Numbered from the stretch's first letter, positions 43,728 through 53,305 are shown. The stretch is DNA of 64,000 bases from Saprospiraceae bacterium (GCA_016715965.1 JADJXG010000001.1:2485501-2549500), one strand, 5' to 3'. Notes: generated by a model not told the origin, from the letters alone. Numbers and translations: made by a program.

Positions 43728-45788
43728 ATGGCTTCAAAATTGAACAAAGGTATTTTAAAAAAAGCATTCTCCCTCATGGCCACCGCCAAGGCCATGACCG
43801 AGATCTATGAGGGAAATTTTAAAATGGTCTCCAAATATGTGCATGCCACGTCCCGGGGGCATGAAGCCATACAGATCGCTCTGGGCATGCAACTTAAGTC
43901 CATGGATTATCTCTCAGCATACTACCGCGATGATGCTATGCTGCTGTCAATCGGAATGCGACCTTATGAATTGATGCTCCAATTGATGGCCAAAAAAGAG
44001 GATCCTTTTTCCGGTGGGCGAAGCTATTATTCTCATCCGAGCCTCAGAGATCCCGACAAACCCAAAATTCCCCATCAATCTTCCGCCACAGGTATGCAAG
44101 CCATCCCTACGACCGGTATTGCCCTTGGTTTATGGTATCAGGAAATGATGAATTCCCAAAAATCCGGCAGGGAATTGCCGGTCGTGGTCTGTTCCCTGGG
44201 TGATGCCTCCATCACAGAAGGCGAAGTGGCAGAAGCGCTACACATGGCCTCGCTCAAATCATTGCCCATTTTATACCTGGTCCAAGACAATGAATGGGAT
44301 ATTTCTGCCCATAGTTCGGAGATTAGAAAGGGAAATGCCATGGATTTTGGAAGGGGATTTCCGGGACTCCAGCTGGAATCAGTGGAAGGAACCGATTTTG
44401 AAGCTTCTTACCAGGCAGTGGAAAAAATCATCAAAGACATCAGAAAGCACCGAAGACCCTGGCTCTTGCATGCCAAAGTGCCCTTACTCAATCACCATAC
44501 CTCCGGAGTGCGGAAGGAATGGTATCGCGACGATCTTGAATCTGCAGGCAAAATGGATCCTTTTCCGAAATTGAAAAAACTGCTTTTGGAGCGGGGATTT
44601 GAGGCAACTGAGCTGGATGAGCTGGTACAAGCATCGGTGGATCTCGTTACCCGGGATTTTGCGATGGCTGCTAAAGCAGAAGACCCCAGACCCGAGGATC
44701 TTTATTTACATGATTTTGCACCCACTCCCGTGCTGGAAGAACAGGGTCAACGACATCCTGAATCAGGTTCGGAAAAGGTCATGGTGGATTGTGCTTTGTT
44801 TGCAGTCGAAGAATTGATGCGCAAATATCCGGAATGCCTCCTGTATGGGCAGGATGTGGGCAAAAGGCTCGGAGGAGTTTTTAGAGAAGCCGCTACTCTG
44901 GCAGAAAAGTTTGGTGACCATCGGGTATTTAATACTCCGATACAGGAGGCATTTATCGTGGGTTCTACCGTCGGAATGTCAGCAGTTGGCTTAAAACCCA
45001 TTGTGGAGGTTCAATTTGCAGATTACATCTGGCCGGGTCTCAACCAATTGTTTACCGAAGTGGCGAGATCTTGTTTTTTAACCATGGGAAAATATCCGGT
45101 AAGCATGATTCTAAGGGTGCCAATCGGAGCCTATGGCAGTGGCGGTCCTTATCACTCCTCTTGTGTGGAATCCGTGGTGGCCAATATCAAAGGGGTCAAA
45201 ATAGCTTTTCCCTCCAATGGGGCAGATCTGAAAGGATTGATGAAGGCAGCTTATTATGATCCCAATCCGGTCGTCATTTTTGAACACAAAGGACTCTATT
45301 GGTCCAAGGTGCCCGGTACCGATGCGGCCAAAGTGATTATGCCGGATGAGGATTATATTTTACCCTTTGGAAAAGCCAATTTGGTTTTAGAAGCCGAGCC
45401 TGAAAAAATCGAAAAAGGTGATGCCATATGTGTGGTCACCTACGGCATGGGTGTGCACTGGGCCTTAAATGCTGCAAGAGACTTTGATGCTTGTGTCAGT
45501 ATTTTGGATTTAAGGACCTTGGTGCCATTGGACACCGATCAAATATTTACCCAGGTCAAGCGCCATCACCGCTGTCTGGTCCTGACGGAAGAAACGATCG
45601 AAAATAGTTTTGCCCAGGCTTTGGCCGGAAGGATAGGGGAGCATTGTTTTGAGTACCTCGACGCTCCCGTCAGATGCATGGGATCGGCCAATCTGCCGGC
45701 TGTCCCACTCAATTCCATTTTGGAACAAGAGATGATTCCCAATGCAGAAAAACTGAGCAAACACATTGCAGAATTACTCAATTATTAA
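43728..45788 (+). CDS. 2-oxoacid dehydrogenase E1 component, fused alpha and beta subunits
   Basis: A 686-residue protein joining the alpha (about 1-310) and beta (about 350-686) subunits of a branched-chain/pyruvate-type dehydrogenase E1. The thiamine diphosphate-binding segment is GDASITEGEVAEALHMASLK near residue 164 with QDN downstream; the beta half has LYGQDVGKRLGGVFREA, QFADYIWPGLNQL and GAYGSGGPYHS motifs. It decarboxylates a 2-oxoacid and passes the acyl group to the lipoyl E2. Such fusions are common in Bacteroidota. Whether pyruvate or branched-chain 2-oxoacids are used is not clear; E2 and E3 are not in the window. ATG 43728 is preferred to the open frame at 43644 (AGAAAG ribosome-binding-like sequence, normal N-terminus). 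Confidence 0.9.
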   Translation: MASKLNKGILKKAFSLMATAKAMTEIYEGNFKMVSKYVHATSRGHEAIQIALGMQLKSMDYLSAYYRDDAMLLSIGMRPYELMLQLMAKKEDPFSGGRSYYSHPSLRDPDKPKIPHQSSATGMQAIPTTGIALGLWYQEMMNSQKSGRELPVVVCSLGDASITEGEVAEALHMASLKSLPILYLVQDNEWDISAHSSEIRKGNAMDFGRGFPGLQLESVEGTDFEASYQAVEKIIKDIRKHRRPWLLHAKVPLLNHHTSGVRKEWYRDDLESAGKMDPFPKLKKLLLERGFEATELDELVQASVDLVTRDFAMAAKAEDPRPEDLYLHDFAPTPVLEEQGQRHPESGSEKVMVDCALFAVEELMRKYPECLLYGQDVGKRLGGVFREAATLAEKFGDHRVFNTPIQEAFIVGSTVGMSAVGLKPIVEVQFADYIWPGLNQLFTEVARSCFLTMGKYPVSMILRVPIGAYGSGGPYHSSCVESVVANIKGVKIAFPSNGADLKGLMKAAYYDPNPVVIFEHKGLYWSKVPGTDAAKVIMPDEDYILPFGKANLVLEAEPEKIEKGDAICVVTYGMGVHWALNAARDFDACVSILDLRTLVPLDTDQIFTQVKRHHRCLVLTEETIENSFAQALAGRIGEHCFEYLDAPVRCMGSANLPAVPLNSILEQEMIPNAEKLSKHIAELLNY

Positions 45789-45797
45789 TACGGACGC

Positions 45798-46688
45798 ATG
45801 AATCATTTTTGGGATCTTATCCAACAATCTTATCAGGCTTATTGGAATTATCTGGTTTCTGAAATTGCCTGGAACCACCCCTATAAACCTTGGTATGAAA
45901 ACTATTTTTATGCCTTGATTTTCTTATCGTTGATGGTGTGGATGGTAGAAATTATTTTTCCCTGGAGAAAGAATCAGGCCATATTCAGGAAAGATTTTTG
46001 GCTGGATGGATTTTACATGTTTTTTAATTTTTTTCTTTTTTCACTGGTGGCTTACAATGCACTTTCCAATGTGGCAGTGGATCTGTTTAATCAGTTTTTG
46101 GGGCTTTTCGGAATCAGCAACCTGGTGGCCATCCAATTGGGCTCCCTTCCCAAATGGTCCCAATGGTTGATCATGTTTGTCGTGGCAGATTTTATTCAAT
46201 GGAATGTGCACAGGATGCTACACCGCGTGTCCTGGATGTGGGAGTTCCACAAGGTTCATCACAGTGTAGAACAAATGGGATTTGCGGCGCATTTGCGATT
46301 TCATTTTATGGAAACCATCATTTATAAAACCTGTCAATACATTCCACTTGCCATGCTGGGATTTGGAATTCAGGATTTTTTTATCATCCATTTTATTGCC
46401 ATTCTCATCGGACATATCAATCACGCCAATTTGAATGTGACCTATGGTCCGTTCAAATATCTTTTCAACAATCCGGTCATGCACATTTGGCACCATGCCA
46501 AGGAATTGCCCAGTGAAAAAAAATATGGTGTCAATTTTGGATTGAGTCTGAGTATCTGGGATTATTTGTTTCAAACCGATTACATCCCATCGGACGGAAG
46601 GGATATTGCCCTTGGATTTGAAAAAATTGAAAAATATCCATCAGGATTTTGGCGTCAACTGGCGGCACCATTTAGAAAAGCAAAATGA
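45798..46688 (+). CDS. Sterol desaturase/fatty acid hydroxylase family membrane enzyme
   Basis: A 296-residue integral membrane protein with the eight-histidine di-iron signature: HRMLHR near residue 138, HKVHHS near 151, a HINHAN stretch near 213 and HIWHH near 230. These clusters bind two irons in C-5 sterol desaturases, carotenoid and fatty acid hydroxylases. It likely oxidises a membrane lipid; substrate unknown. About four to five membrane helices. It begins 9 nt after the E1 gene and overlaps the next small gene by 4 nt, so all three are probably co-transcribed. Confidence 0.85.
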   Translation: MNHFWDLIQQSYQAYWNYLVSEIAWNHPYKPWYENYFYALIFLSLMVWMVEIIFPWRKNQAIFRKDFWLDGFYMFFNFFLFSLVAYNALSNVAVDLFNQFLGLFGISNLVAIQLGSLPKWSQWLIMFVVADFIQWNVHRMLHRVSWMWEFHKVHHSVEQMGFAAHLRFHFMETIIYKTCQYIPLAMLGFGIQDFFIIHFIAILIGHINHANLNVTYGPFKYLFNNPVMHIWHHAKELPSEKKYGVNFGLSLSIWDYLFQTDYIPSDGRDIALGFEKIEKYPSGFWRQLAAPFRKAK

Positions 46689-46915
46689 AAGAAAAAAGAA
46701 ATTATGTATTCTTGGCTTTATTCGCCAGCCTTACTATAGGCTTGGCTCCCTTGTACCCGGAACCCCACATCGTCGGCAAAATTCGTTGGGTCATGGGAGG
46801 GGCCAATGGCATGTCCCTGATGGATTGGTTGGATTTGTGCATGCACGGAGCGCCCTGGGTCATTTTGATTGTTTTGCTGATCAGAAAAATGATAAAGCCT
46901 AGCATCCAAAGTTAA
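46685..46915 (+). CDS. Small membrane protein of unknown function
   Basis: A 76-residue protein with two hydrophobic segments (YVFLALFASLTIGLAPLYP and PWVILIVLLIRKMI) separated by a segment HIVGKIRWVMGGANGMSLMD near residues 28-47. Its ATG overlaps the stop of the upstream hydroxylase gene as ATGA. Similar small proteins seem to occur in Bacteroidota, but I know of no assigned role. Coupling suggests it assists or regulates the hydroxylase; this is inference from position only. Confidence 0.65.
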   Translation: MKEKRNYVFLALFASLTIGLAPLYPEPHIVGKIRWVMGGANGMSLMDWLDLCMHGAPWVILIVLLIRKMIKPSIQS

Positions 46916-46958
46916 TTAGTCACAGGATAATTAAGATTTTTTTGGAATCAACCCACAA

Positions 46959-48893
46959 TTACTTGAGCAAAAGATAATTTAGATGCACAGGTTTCATTTC
47001 TTTGGAAACAAAAACAAGTCGATATATCCCATTGTGTAAAAACTCTGGAAATTGGATAAAATTCTTGTCTTCTTTTAGTTGCTCTTCAAATACTTCCTTT
47101 CCACCAAAGCTGTATACCTTTAAAGTAAATTGTGATGAAGATGGAATTTGTATTTGGATGAAACCATTTCCAGGATTTGGATGAATTTTGAGGCCTGTTT
47201 CATGGTAATGTTGAATAGAGGTGTTCATAATGATGGTGACTTCGGTTTCAAGAGTGTCAGAACAATAAAGATTGAATGCGATTAATTGAATCTTATAAAG
47301 CCCATCTGCTTTATAGGTATGAATAGGCGAAGTGAGAGTACTTGATTCTCCATCACCAAAGTTCCAATAATAATTAGTAGCATTTTTAGTCAAATTTGTG
47401 AATTGTACCATAAGTCCATTTGTATTGGTTTGAAATTCTGCTTCAGGCAAGGAATGTATGGTGATGTAATGGGATTCTGTTCGCGTATTTGATCCTTTTG
47501 AATTGCTAACTTTGAGTGTGACATCATAAGTTCCTGTTTGAGTATAAAGTACCTTCGGATGTCTTTCACTTGACTGAACTGGAGTGCCACCTGGAAACGA
47601 CCACTCCCATTCTGTTGGGGACTTCAGGCTATAATCATTTATTTGGATGGTGACAGGACCGCAATGTTCATATATATGAGCACTAAAGATAGGTACTGGA
47701 GCTTCGCTCAATGGTTGGCAGGATAGAAGGCAAGTGTCAGATTTTAAAAATAAATTAATTGCTTCAATGGATCTTGAAGACCATTGTGTAGGAATAGGTA
47801 AACCTAAATTCGGTGTTGCGCTCATTATAAAACCTGCGGAATCCGTATCATGTAACGCTCCAAAGAAGTGTGCGATCTCATGGGCTGTTAAATATTTATC
47901 TGCAGATACATTCTTTAAAGATTGTTGAATAAAATACTTTGACTTTGCACACACTCGGCTAGGAAATGATTGGACGGATACTACATCTGTCAAAAATCTG
48001 TAAGTCATCAAAAAGGCAAGATGATGATTTGCTTGATTACCAAATCCATTGTTCTCTCCCCAGTCAATAAAATTTTGAAGTAACTTCACTGAATTCTTTT
48101 CAGATTTCCATGTAGGTGGATCACAATCTTCACAATTTGAAATAAAAAGATCCTTCAATTCGAACTTAATATCTTTGTCAAACCATCCTGAATATTGCTG
48201 CTCTACCATTCCCATAGTAAATTCCAAATGTTGTATTGCAAGATCGACATTTCTCATGGTTTTGACAAAACTCCAATCCAAAGCACAAGCCATTTGAGTT
48301 GATACACAGGAGTCATTCTGAGAATTTGTGACTGTCTTGTGTATCAAATCTGATAGACCATTTAAAGTAGGGCTATTTGGATGATTACAAAAGGCTTCTT
48401 TTAAAAAAGCAACTGGTTTTCTCAAAACATATAATGGCCCATGAATGGAATCTAAAGAAAGATGAAGTGGTTCAAGTATAAATTGCTCTTCGCCTATTCG
48501 CCACCACATATATAGGCATTCTGCGCCGATTGAAATTAGACCTTCATTAAAAGAGGAATTGGAATCAATTTTGTAAAGAGTTCCAGTAACAGTAAAGAAA
48601 GTGGAAACATTTGGAGAAGAACTTACCTGAATTGCAAGATGATCTGAAAATACAGAATGTTTTTGAGCAGAAAATTTAAAGGATTGATTGGAGCCAATAC
48701 TTACAGAAATAGATAGATTTTCAGATTTGTTTTCCATTTGATCAAGAAATTGTCTATTCAACTGATAAAATTGAGTCCCTGAGTTGTCTTTATTTTGGAA
48801 TTCTGGATGGCTAACTGTTATAAAATCTAATACGAGATTTTGACCAACAAGGCTCGTAATGCCGAAAAAGAAGCAATATAGTAATTTCTTCAT
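46959..48893 (-). CDS. Secreted M12B-like metalloprotease with PKD repeats and T9SS sorting tail
   Basis: A signal peptide (KKLLYCFFFGITSLVGQ) is followed by a propeptide-like region and a metalloprotease domain with HEIAHFFGALHD near residue 337, the extended zinc motif HExxHxxGxxHD of reprolysin-type peptidases, and a Met-turn (FIMSATPN). Two PKD-type domains follow (EWEWSFPGGTP near 440, YYWNFGDGESS near 520), then a type A T9SS sorting domain (LKIHPNPGNGFIQIQI ... MKPVHLNYLLLK). The protein should be secreted and attached to the surface, degrading extracellular proteins. The gene is visibly more AT-rich than its neighbours and stands alone, which may indicate acquisition by transfer. The frame opens at 48917, but ATG 48893 precedes the signal sequence directly. 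Confidence 0.83.
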   Translation of the reverse strand: MKKLLYCFFFGITSLVGQNLVLDFITVSHPEFQNKDNSGTQFYQLNRQFLDQMENKSENLSISVSIGSNQSFKFSAQKHSVFSDHLAIQVSSSPNVSTFFTVTGTLYKIDSNSSFNEGLISIGAECLYMWWRIGEEQFILEPLHLSLDSIHGPLYVLRKPVAFLKEAFCNHPNSPTLNGLSDLIHKTVTNSQNDSCVSTQMACALDWSFVKTMRNVDLAIQHLEFTMGMVEQQYSGWFDKDIKFELKDLFISNCEDCDPPTWKSEKNSVKLLQNFIDWGENNGFGNQANHHLAFLMTYRFLTDVVSVQSFPSRVCAKSKYFIQQSLKNVSADKYLTAHEIAHFFGALHDTDSAGFIMSATPNLGLPIPTQWSSRSIEAINLFLKSDTCLLSCQPLSEAPVPIFSAHIYEHCGPVTIQINDYSLKSPTEWEWSFPGGTPVQSSERHPKVLYTQTGTYDVTLKVSNSKGSNTRTESHYITIHSLPEAEFQTNTNGLMVQFTNLTKNATNYYWNFGDGESSTLTSPIHTYKADGLYKIQLIAFNLYCSDTLETEVTIIMNTSIQHYHETGLKIHPNPGNGFIQIQIPSSSQFTLKVYSFGGKEVFEEQLKEDKNFIQFPEFLHNGIYRLVFVSKEMKPVHLNYLLLK

Positions 48894-49040
48894 TGAGGTA
48901 GGATTATATAGATACAACGTACCAAAATGCAGATTGTACAGACTTGTTGCTATTATTTTTTGAATATTGTGATTTTGACTCCTTGCCAGCTTTCAAATAA
49001 TGATTACTCAAGAATTCAAATTTACTCAGATAATCTAACT

Positions 49041-49113
49041 TCATCAGTGTTCATCAGTGACATCTGTGCTAAAAAAATAGCTCACAGATTTCACAGATTT
49101 TCACAGAAAATCA
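49041..49113. repeat. Short direct and inverted repeats in an intergenic gap
   Basis: TCATCAGTG occurs twice (49041-49049 and 49051-49059), followed by the inverted pair ATCTGTG (49062-49068) / CACAGAT and three copies of the CACAG word (49083, 49092, 49102). The inverted arms can fold with an A-rich loop. Similar ATCTGTG-rich intergenic repeats are dispersed in many environmental genomes; no gene or terminator function is evident. Confidence 0.45.
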
Positions 49114-49156
49114 ACTACATCTTTGTCCATCCTTGGAATCATTGAGATAATGATTT

Positions 49157-50944
49157 TTATACAGTCCGCATTTGCGAATTATCCATTTGTAGATTAACCA
49201 GATTCTTATAAATACCATCTGGAATGTCAATCAACTCCTGATGATTTCCGCTTTCTGCGATCTTCCCATCCTTTAAAACATAAATGCGGTCCACATCTCT
49301 GATGGTCGACAATCTATGCGCAATAATAATGGAGGTACGATTCTTCATCAGCTTTTCGAGTGCATCCTGCACCAATTTTTCGGATTCTGAGTCCAGGGAA
49401 GAAGTAGCTTCATCCAATATTAAAATAGAAGGATCTCTTAATATAGCCCTTGCGATGGCAATCCGCTGTTTTTGTCCGCCGCTGAGTTTGATGCCACGCT
49501 CTCCAACAATGGTGTCAAAACCATCCGGGAAGTTTTTGATAAACTCAAAGGAGTTTGATTTTTCTGTGGCTTCCATCAATTCTGCGTCTGTAGCTTTGGG
49601 CTTTCCATACAGGATGTTTTCTCTGATGGATCCGCCAAACAAAATGACGTCCTGCGGAACAATGGCGATGTTGCGACGGAATGAATGCAAATCATATTCC
49701 TCAATTCGTTTTCCATCGACTTTGATGTTTCCGGAATCTGCCTGATAGAATCGCATCACCAATTGTGCGATGGTGGATTTGCCAGCACCGCTTTGACCCA
49801 CCAGTGCGATGCGCTCCCCCTTATTGACCTCAAAACTGATCTCATTCAGGACCTTGACGTCTTTTCTGCTGGGATATGAGAAATGCACCCTTTGGAATTC
49901 AATGCGACCTTCCAGTTTGCTCCATTCATTTTCATCCTGGGAGGCAATGTCAATTTCTTCATCGCGCTCGAGAATTTCCTGTATTCTTTCCGTCGCTCCG
50001 ATCGAACCTGCCAGGGTCGAATACAAGTTTCCAATTCCTGCGATCGCTCCTCCGATGATTCCTGTGTAAATGATAAAAGAAAAAAGATCGCCTGCCTGCA
50101 TTTCTCCGGACTGTACGAGAAGTGCCCCTCTCCAGAGAATAAAAAACAATCCTCCAAACAATACAGTAATGATGAAAATAAAAAAGATGCCCCTCATCCT
50201 GGCGTAATTCATCGAAATGCCCACCATTTGGTCGATGGATCGACCAAATCGCGTATTTTCATAAGCTTCATTGGTAAAGGCTTTGACGATTGGGAAAGCC
50301 TGAAAACTTTCTTCTACAATAATATTGGTTTGTGCCAAGGCGTCTTGTCTTTTTTTGGACAACTTGCGGATAAATCTGCCAAACAATACCGAACTCACCA
50401 CGATCACAGGGAAGGTCAACAACATGATCAGGGAGAGATGGGGCGCTAACCAGCCAATGATAAACAGACCCAAAACGAGTACCACGATCTGTCGGATAAA
50501 CTCAGCCAATGTGACAGAAAAAGCGTTTTGAAGTTGTTCGACATCAGCGGTCAAACGACTGGTCAGTTCACCGACCCTTTGGCTTTCAAAAAAGACCAGA
50601 TCCTGACTGATTAATTTTTGATAGAGGGCTTTGCGGACGTCCGCGATTCCAAACTCAGAGACCCTGGCAAAATAAATGGTTCTGAAATAGGACAGCAATC
50701 CCTGTATGATCAGAATCACCAGAAACAGGAGTCCAAAATCACTGACTTCCAAAGACCATTTTCCCTTGCCAATGGCGGTGTTGGCCATCTCTCCGGCAGC
50801 GGCAGGAAAAATCATAAACATGGAACTGGAAATCACCAAACAAAGCATCCCCAGTAAAAAGGACCATCGGTAGGGACGGATAAATTTAAAAATGCGGTAC
50901 GCTTTCAGAAGCCCGGCTTTGCTGAGCTTAACTTTTTCTGACAT
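49157..50944 (-). CDS. MsbA-like ABC exporter, fused permease and ATPase
   Basis: A 595-residue half-transporter. The N-terminal part (about 20-315) has six membrane helices, including the LTSRLTADVEQLQNAFSVTL coupling segment. The ATPase domain has Walker A GQSGAGKST near residue 382, Q-loop IVPQDVILFGGSIREN, signature LSGGQKQR near 485 and Walker B ILILDEATSSLD, with the switch His in IIAHRLSTI. It resembles lipid A or multidrug exporters; substrate unknown. The start at ATG 50944 gives a 595-residue protein; 18 residues upstream in the same frame look non-coding. Divergent from the polX-like gene. Confidence 0.85.
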   Translation of the reverse strand: MSEKVKLSKAGLLKAYRIFKFIRPYRWSFLLGMLCLVISSSMFMIFPAAAGEMANTAIGKGKWSLEVSDFGLLFLVILIIQGLLSYFRTIYFARVSEFGIADVRKALYQKLISQDLVFFESQRVGELTSRLTADVEQLQNAFSVTLAEFIRQIVVLVLGLFIIGWLAPHLSLIMLLTFPVIVVSSVLFGRFIRKLSKKRQDALAQTNIIVEESFQAFPIVKAFTNEAYENTRFGRSIDQMVGISMNYARMRGIFFIFIITVLFGGLFFILWRGALLVQSGEMQAGDLFSFIIYTGIIGGAIAGIGNLYSTLAGSIGATERIQEILERDEEIDIASQDENEWSKLEGRIEFQRVHFSYPSRKDVKVLNEISFEVNKGERIALVGQSGAGKSTIAQLVMRFYQADSGNIKVDGKRIEEYDLHSFRRNIAIVPQDVILFGGSIRENILYGKPKATDAELMEATEKSNSFEFIKNFPDGFDTIVGERGIKLSGGQKQRIAIARAILRDPSILILDEATSSLDSESEKLVQDALEKLMKNRTSIIIAHRLSTIRDVDRIYVLKDGKIAESGNHQELIDIPDGIYKNLVNLQMDNSQMRTV

Positions 50945-51001
50945 GCACCAACGAACAATCAATTTATGAAAGTGTTTTACAGGCCACTTACAAAACAAAC
51001 G

Positions 51002-52633
51002 ATGACCAACAAACAGATCGCAGGTCTATTCAATGAAATGGCTGGGTTGATGGAACTCCATGGCGAAAATGAATTCAGGATCAAATCATACGCCAATGCC
51101 TATCTTAATCTCAGAAAACTAGACCAAAATCTGGAGGAACTGGGAGCTGAAGAATTGCAGTCCATCAAAGGAATAGGAAAGACGATTGCAGAAAAAATTG
51201 TCGAAATACAGAATACGGGGAGTTTTGGCGGATTAAATGAACTGAGAGAAAAAACTCCTGAAGGTATCCGCCAAATGCTGGCCATCAAAGGTATCGGACC
51301 CAAGAAATTGATTTTTTTTTGGAAGGAATTGGGCATAGAATCTCCGGGTGAATTGTTGTATGCCTGTCGTGAAAACAGACTCATCGCACACAAGGGATTT
51401 GGTCCTAAAATCCAGGAAGATTTAATCAAAACCCTTGAATTTTATCAATCGCAAAGTCATTTGTTTCATCACCACCAATTGGAACATGAAATTCAGGAAA
51501 TAGAGGCATCCCTGCTGGCATCAAATCCCGGGCTCCTCCTGGAAATAACAGGCGAGGCAAAGAGATTGGTACCTATCCTGACGGGATTGGAATTTGTGGT
51601 CTCAGAAGAACCAAAACATTGGCCCGAGAATTTTACAATCCTCAACAGGACCAACACTCAAATAGAGGCTCGCTGGAAAGAAAACATTCCTGTGTTCCTG
51701 CACCTGCTAAAATTTCCAATGAACGCAGAGGAGTGTTTTCAATTTACGGGTGGATCAGTGGAGTTCTTTGAATGGTTGAATAAATATCAAAACGAATTGA
51801 AAAGCTCAGCCTCAGAGTTGGATTTTTTTCATGCCTCTTCTTTGCCTTATGTTCCACCAGAATGCAGAGATCTTAAAGATTATACCGTTTTCGATCCACT
51901 TCTGCTGGTGGATGAGCAGGACATCAAAGGTGTCATACACAATCACAGTACCTATAGCGATGGCATTTGTTCGATCAGGGAAATGGCGGCAGAATGCATT
52001 CGCCTTGGATATGCCTATCTCGTTATGTCCGATCATTCGAGAACAGCCGCTTATGCCAATGGACTTAGCATCGAACGCGTAGAAATGCAATGGAGGGAAA
52101 TCGATCGGCTCAATGAAGAATTGGCCCCTTTTAAAATTTACAAATCCATAGAATCAGATATTCTTTCCGATGGCAGCCTGGATTATCCTCCGGAGATCTT
52201 GTCCGGATTTGATCTGGTCATTGCTTCGATCCACAGCAATCTCAAAATGAATGAGGAGAAGGCGATGAGCCGACTGATCCACGCGGTTGAAAATCCATTC
52301 ACCCGCATTCTGGGCCATCCGACGGGAAGATTGCTGCTCTCCAGAGCGGGATATCCCGTAAATCACCAGCTGCTGTTTGATGCGTGCTCGGCAAATGGAG
52401 TGGTCATCGAACTCAATGCCAATCCAATGCGACTGGACCTTGATTGGAAGTGGATAGAATACGCCCAAAAGAAGAATGTCATGATCTCAATCAATCCGGA
52501 TGCCCACAATTTGAGTGGTTTGCGAGACATTAAATATGGAGTCCGCGCGGCGAGAAAGGGAGGATTGTTGCGAAATAATTGTTTGAATATTTATGATATT
52601 GCAGAATTTAATAGATGGATTTCCTTAAAATAA
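51002..52633 (+). CDS. PolX-family protein: degenerate polymerase core, intact PHP domain
   Basis: The N-terminus (TNKQIAGLFNEMAGLMELHG) and two helix-hairpin-helix motifs (QSIKGIGKTIAEKI, LAIKGIGPKK) match bacterial PolX. The C-terminal PHP domain keeps its metal-binding residues (HNHSTYSDG near 318, MSDHS near 349, ESDIL, ASIHSNL, LGHPTGRLL, NPDAHN). In the nucleotidyltransferase core the expected GSxRR...GDxD sequence is replaced by TGEAKRLVPILTGLEF (about 189-204) and the third catalytic Asp by Glu (QIEARW). So the polymerase is probably inactive, while the PHP nuclease may act in DNA repair. ATG 51002 is preferred over 50966 because it gives the family start. Confidence 0.82.
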   Translation: MTNKQIAGLFNEMAGLMELHGENEFRIKSYANAYLNLRKLDQNLEELGAEELQSIKGIGKTIAEKIVEIQNTGSFGGLNELREKTPEGIRQMLAIKGIGPKKLIFFWKELGIESPGELLYACRENRLIAHKGFGPKIQEDLIKTLEFYQSQSHLFHHHQLEHEIQEIEASLLASNPGLLLEITGEAKRLVPILTGLEFVVSEEPKHWPENFTILNRTNTQIEARWKENIPVFLHLLKFPMNAEECFQFTGGSVEFFEWLNKYQNELKSSASELDFFHASSLPYVPPECRDLKDYTVFDPLLLVDEQDIKGVIHNHSTYSDGICSIREMAAECIRLGYAYLVMSDHSRTAAYANGLSIERVEMQWREIDRLNEELAPFKIYKSIESDILSDGSLDYPPEILSGFDLVIASIHSNLKMNEEKAMSRLIHAVENPFTRILGHPTGRLLLSRAGYPVNHQLLFDACSANGVVIELNANPMRLDLDWKWIEYAQKKNVMISINPDAHNLSGLRDIKYGVRAARKGGLLRNNCLNIYDIAEFNRWISLK

Positions 52634-52749
52634 TAGTTTTAAATAAACATTAACATCCTGTTATGGAATAGATAAAGTATGTCTTTGTTATTTAAGCATA
52701 ATTTTACGGCTCATTTCATTATTCAGTAAAAAAATAAACAGTAATAAAC

Positions 52750-53271
52750 ATGAAAAATCTAATCAATCTTTTTGCCATTCTTTTGTTGGTAGGAGTTGTT
52801 GCTTGTAAGAGCGATTCAAGCGCCAACAACGCCAGCACAGAAGCAGTTGCTGATCCAAATGCTGGTACAGTTGCCACTCCCAATGATTTAAATAACCCTG
52901 CAGGAGAACCGATGCCTGCTGCTCCGAGCGGTCCTACAACCACGATTGAGTACGAAGCAATGGTGCACGATTTCGGAGAAATCAAAGAAGGCGATATGGT
53001 AAAATATTCCTTTAAATTTAAAAACACAGGTAGCGAGCCTTTGGTCATTTCTGATGCAAAAGGAAGCTGCGGATGTACGGTGCCTGATTGGCCGAGAGAG
53101 CCAGTTGCGCCAGGTGCGACTGCCGAGATCAAAGTAGAATTTGATTCGAAAGGAAAAGGAACTGAAGACGGATCTAAGCAGACCAAAAGAGTAACCGTTA
53201 CAGCCAATACCAATCCAGCTCAGACTTATTTGACCATTTCCGGAGTTGTTAGAAAACCTGCCGCGAAATAA
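52750..53271 (+). CDS. DUF1573 domain lipoprotein
   Basis: A 173-residue lipoprotein: signal peptide with lipobox (LLLVGVVACKS, Cys near residue 19), a low-complexity Ser/Ala/Asn/Pro linker (about 22-57) and a DUF1573 domain (MVHDFGEIKEGDMVKYSFKF, then AKGSCGCTVPDWP) that adopts an immunoglobulin-like beta fold. The CGCT motif is the family hallmark. These proteins are abundant in Bacteroidota envelopes, with no clear function. A strong terminator follows, so this is a single-gene unit. Confidence 0.88.
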   Translation: MKNLINLFAILLLVGVVACKSDSSANNASTEAVADPNAGTVATPNDLNNPAGEPMPAAPSGPTTTIEYEAMVHDFGEIKEGDMVKYSFKFKNTGSEPLVISDAKGSCGCTVPDWPREPVAPGATAEIKVEFDSKGKGTEDGSKQTKRVTVTANTNPAQTYLTISGVVRKPAAK

Positions 53272-53305
53272 TCTAAGATACGAATAACAATACAACAGTT
53301 TAAAA

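Noticed and set aside
48927..49145. A 72-codon + strand frame between the metalloprotease and the exporter
   Set aside because: It is made mostly of repeated ATCTGTG/CACAG words and has no motif, so it is a chance frame over repeats.
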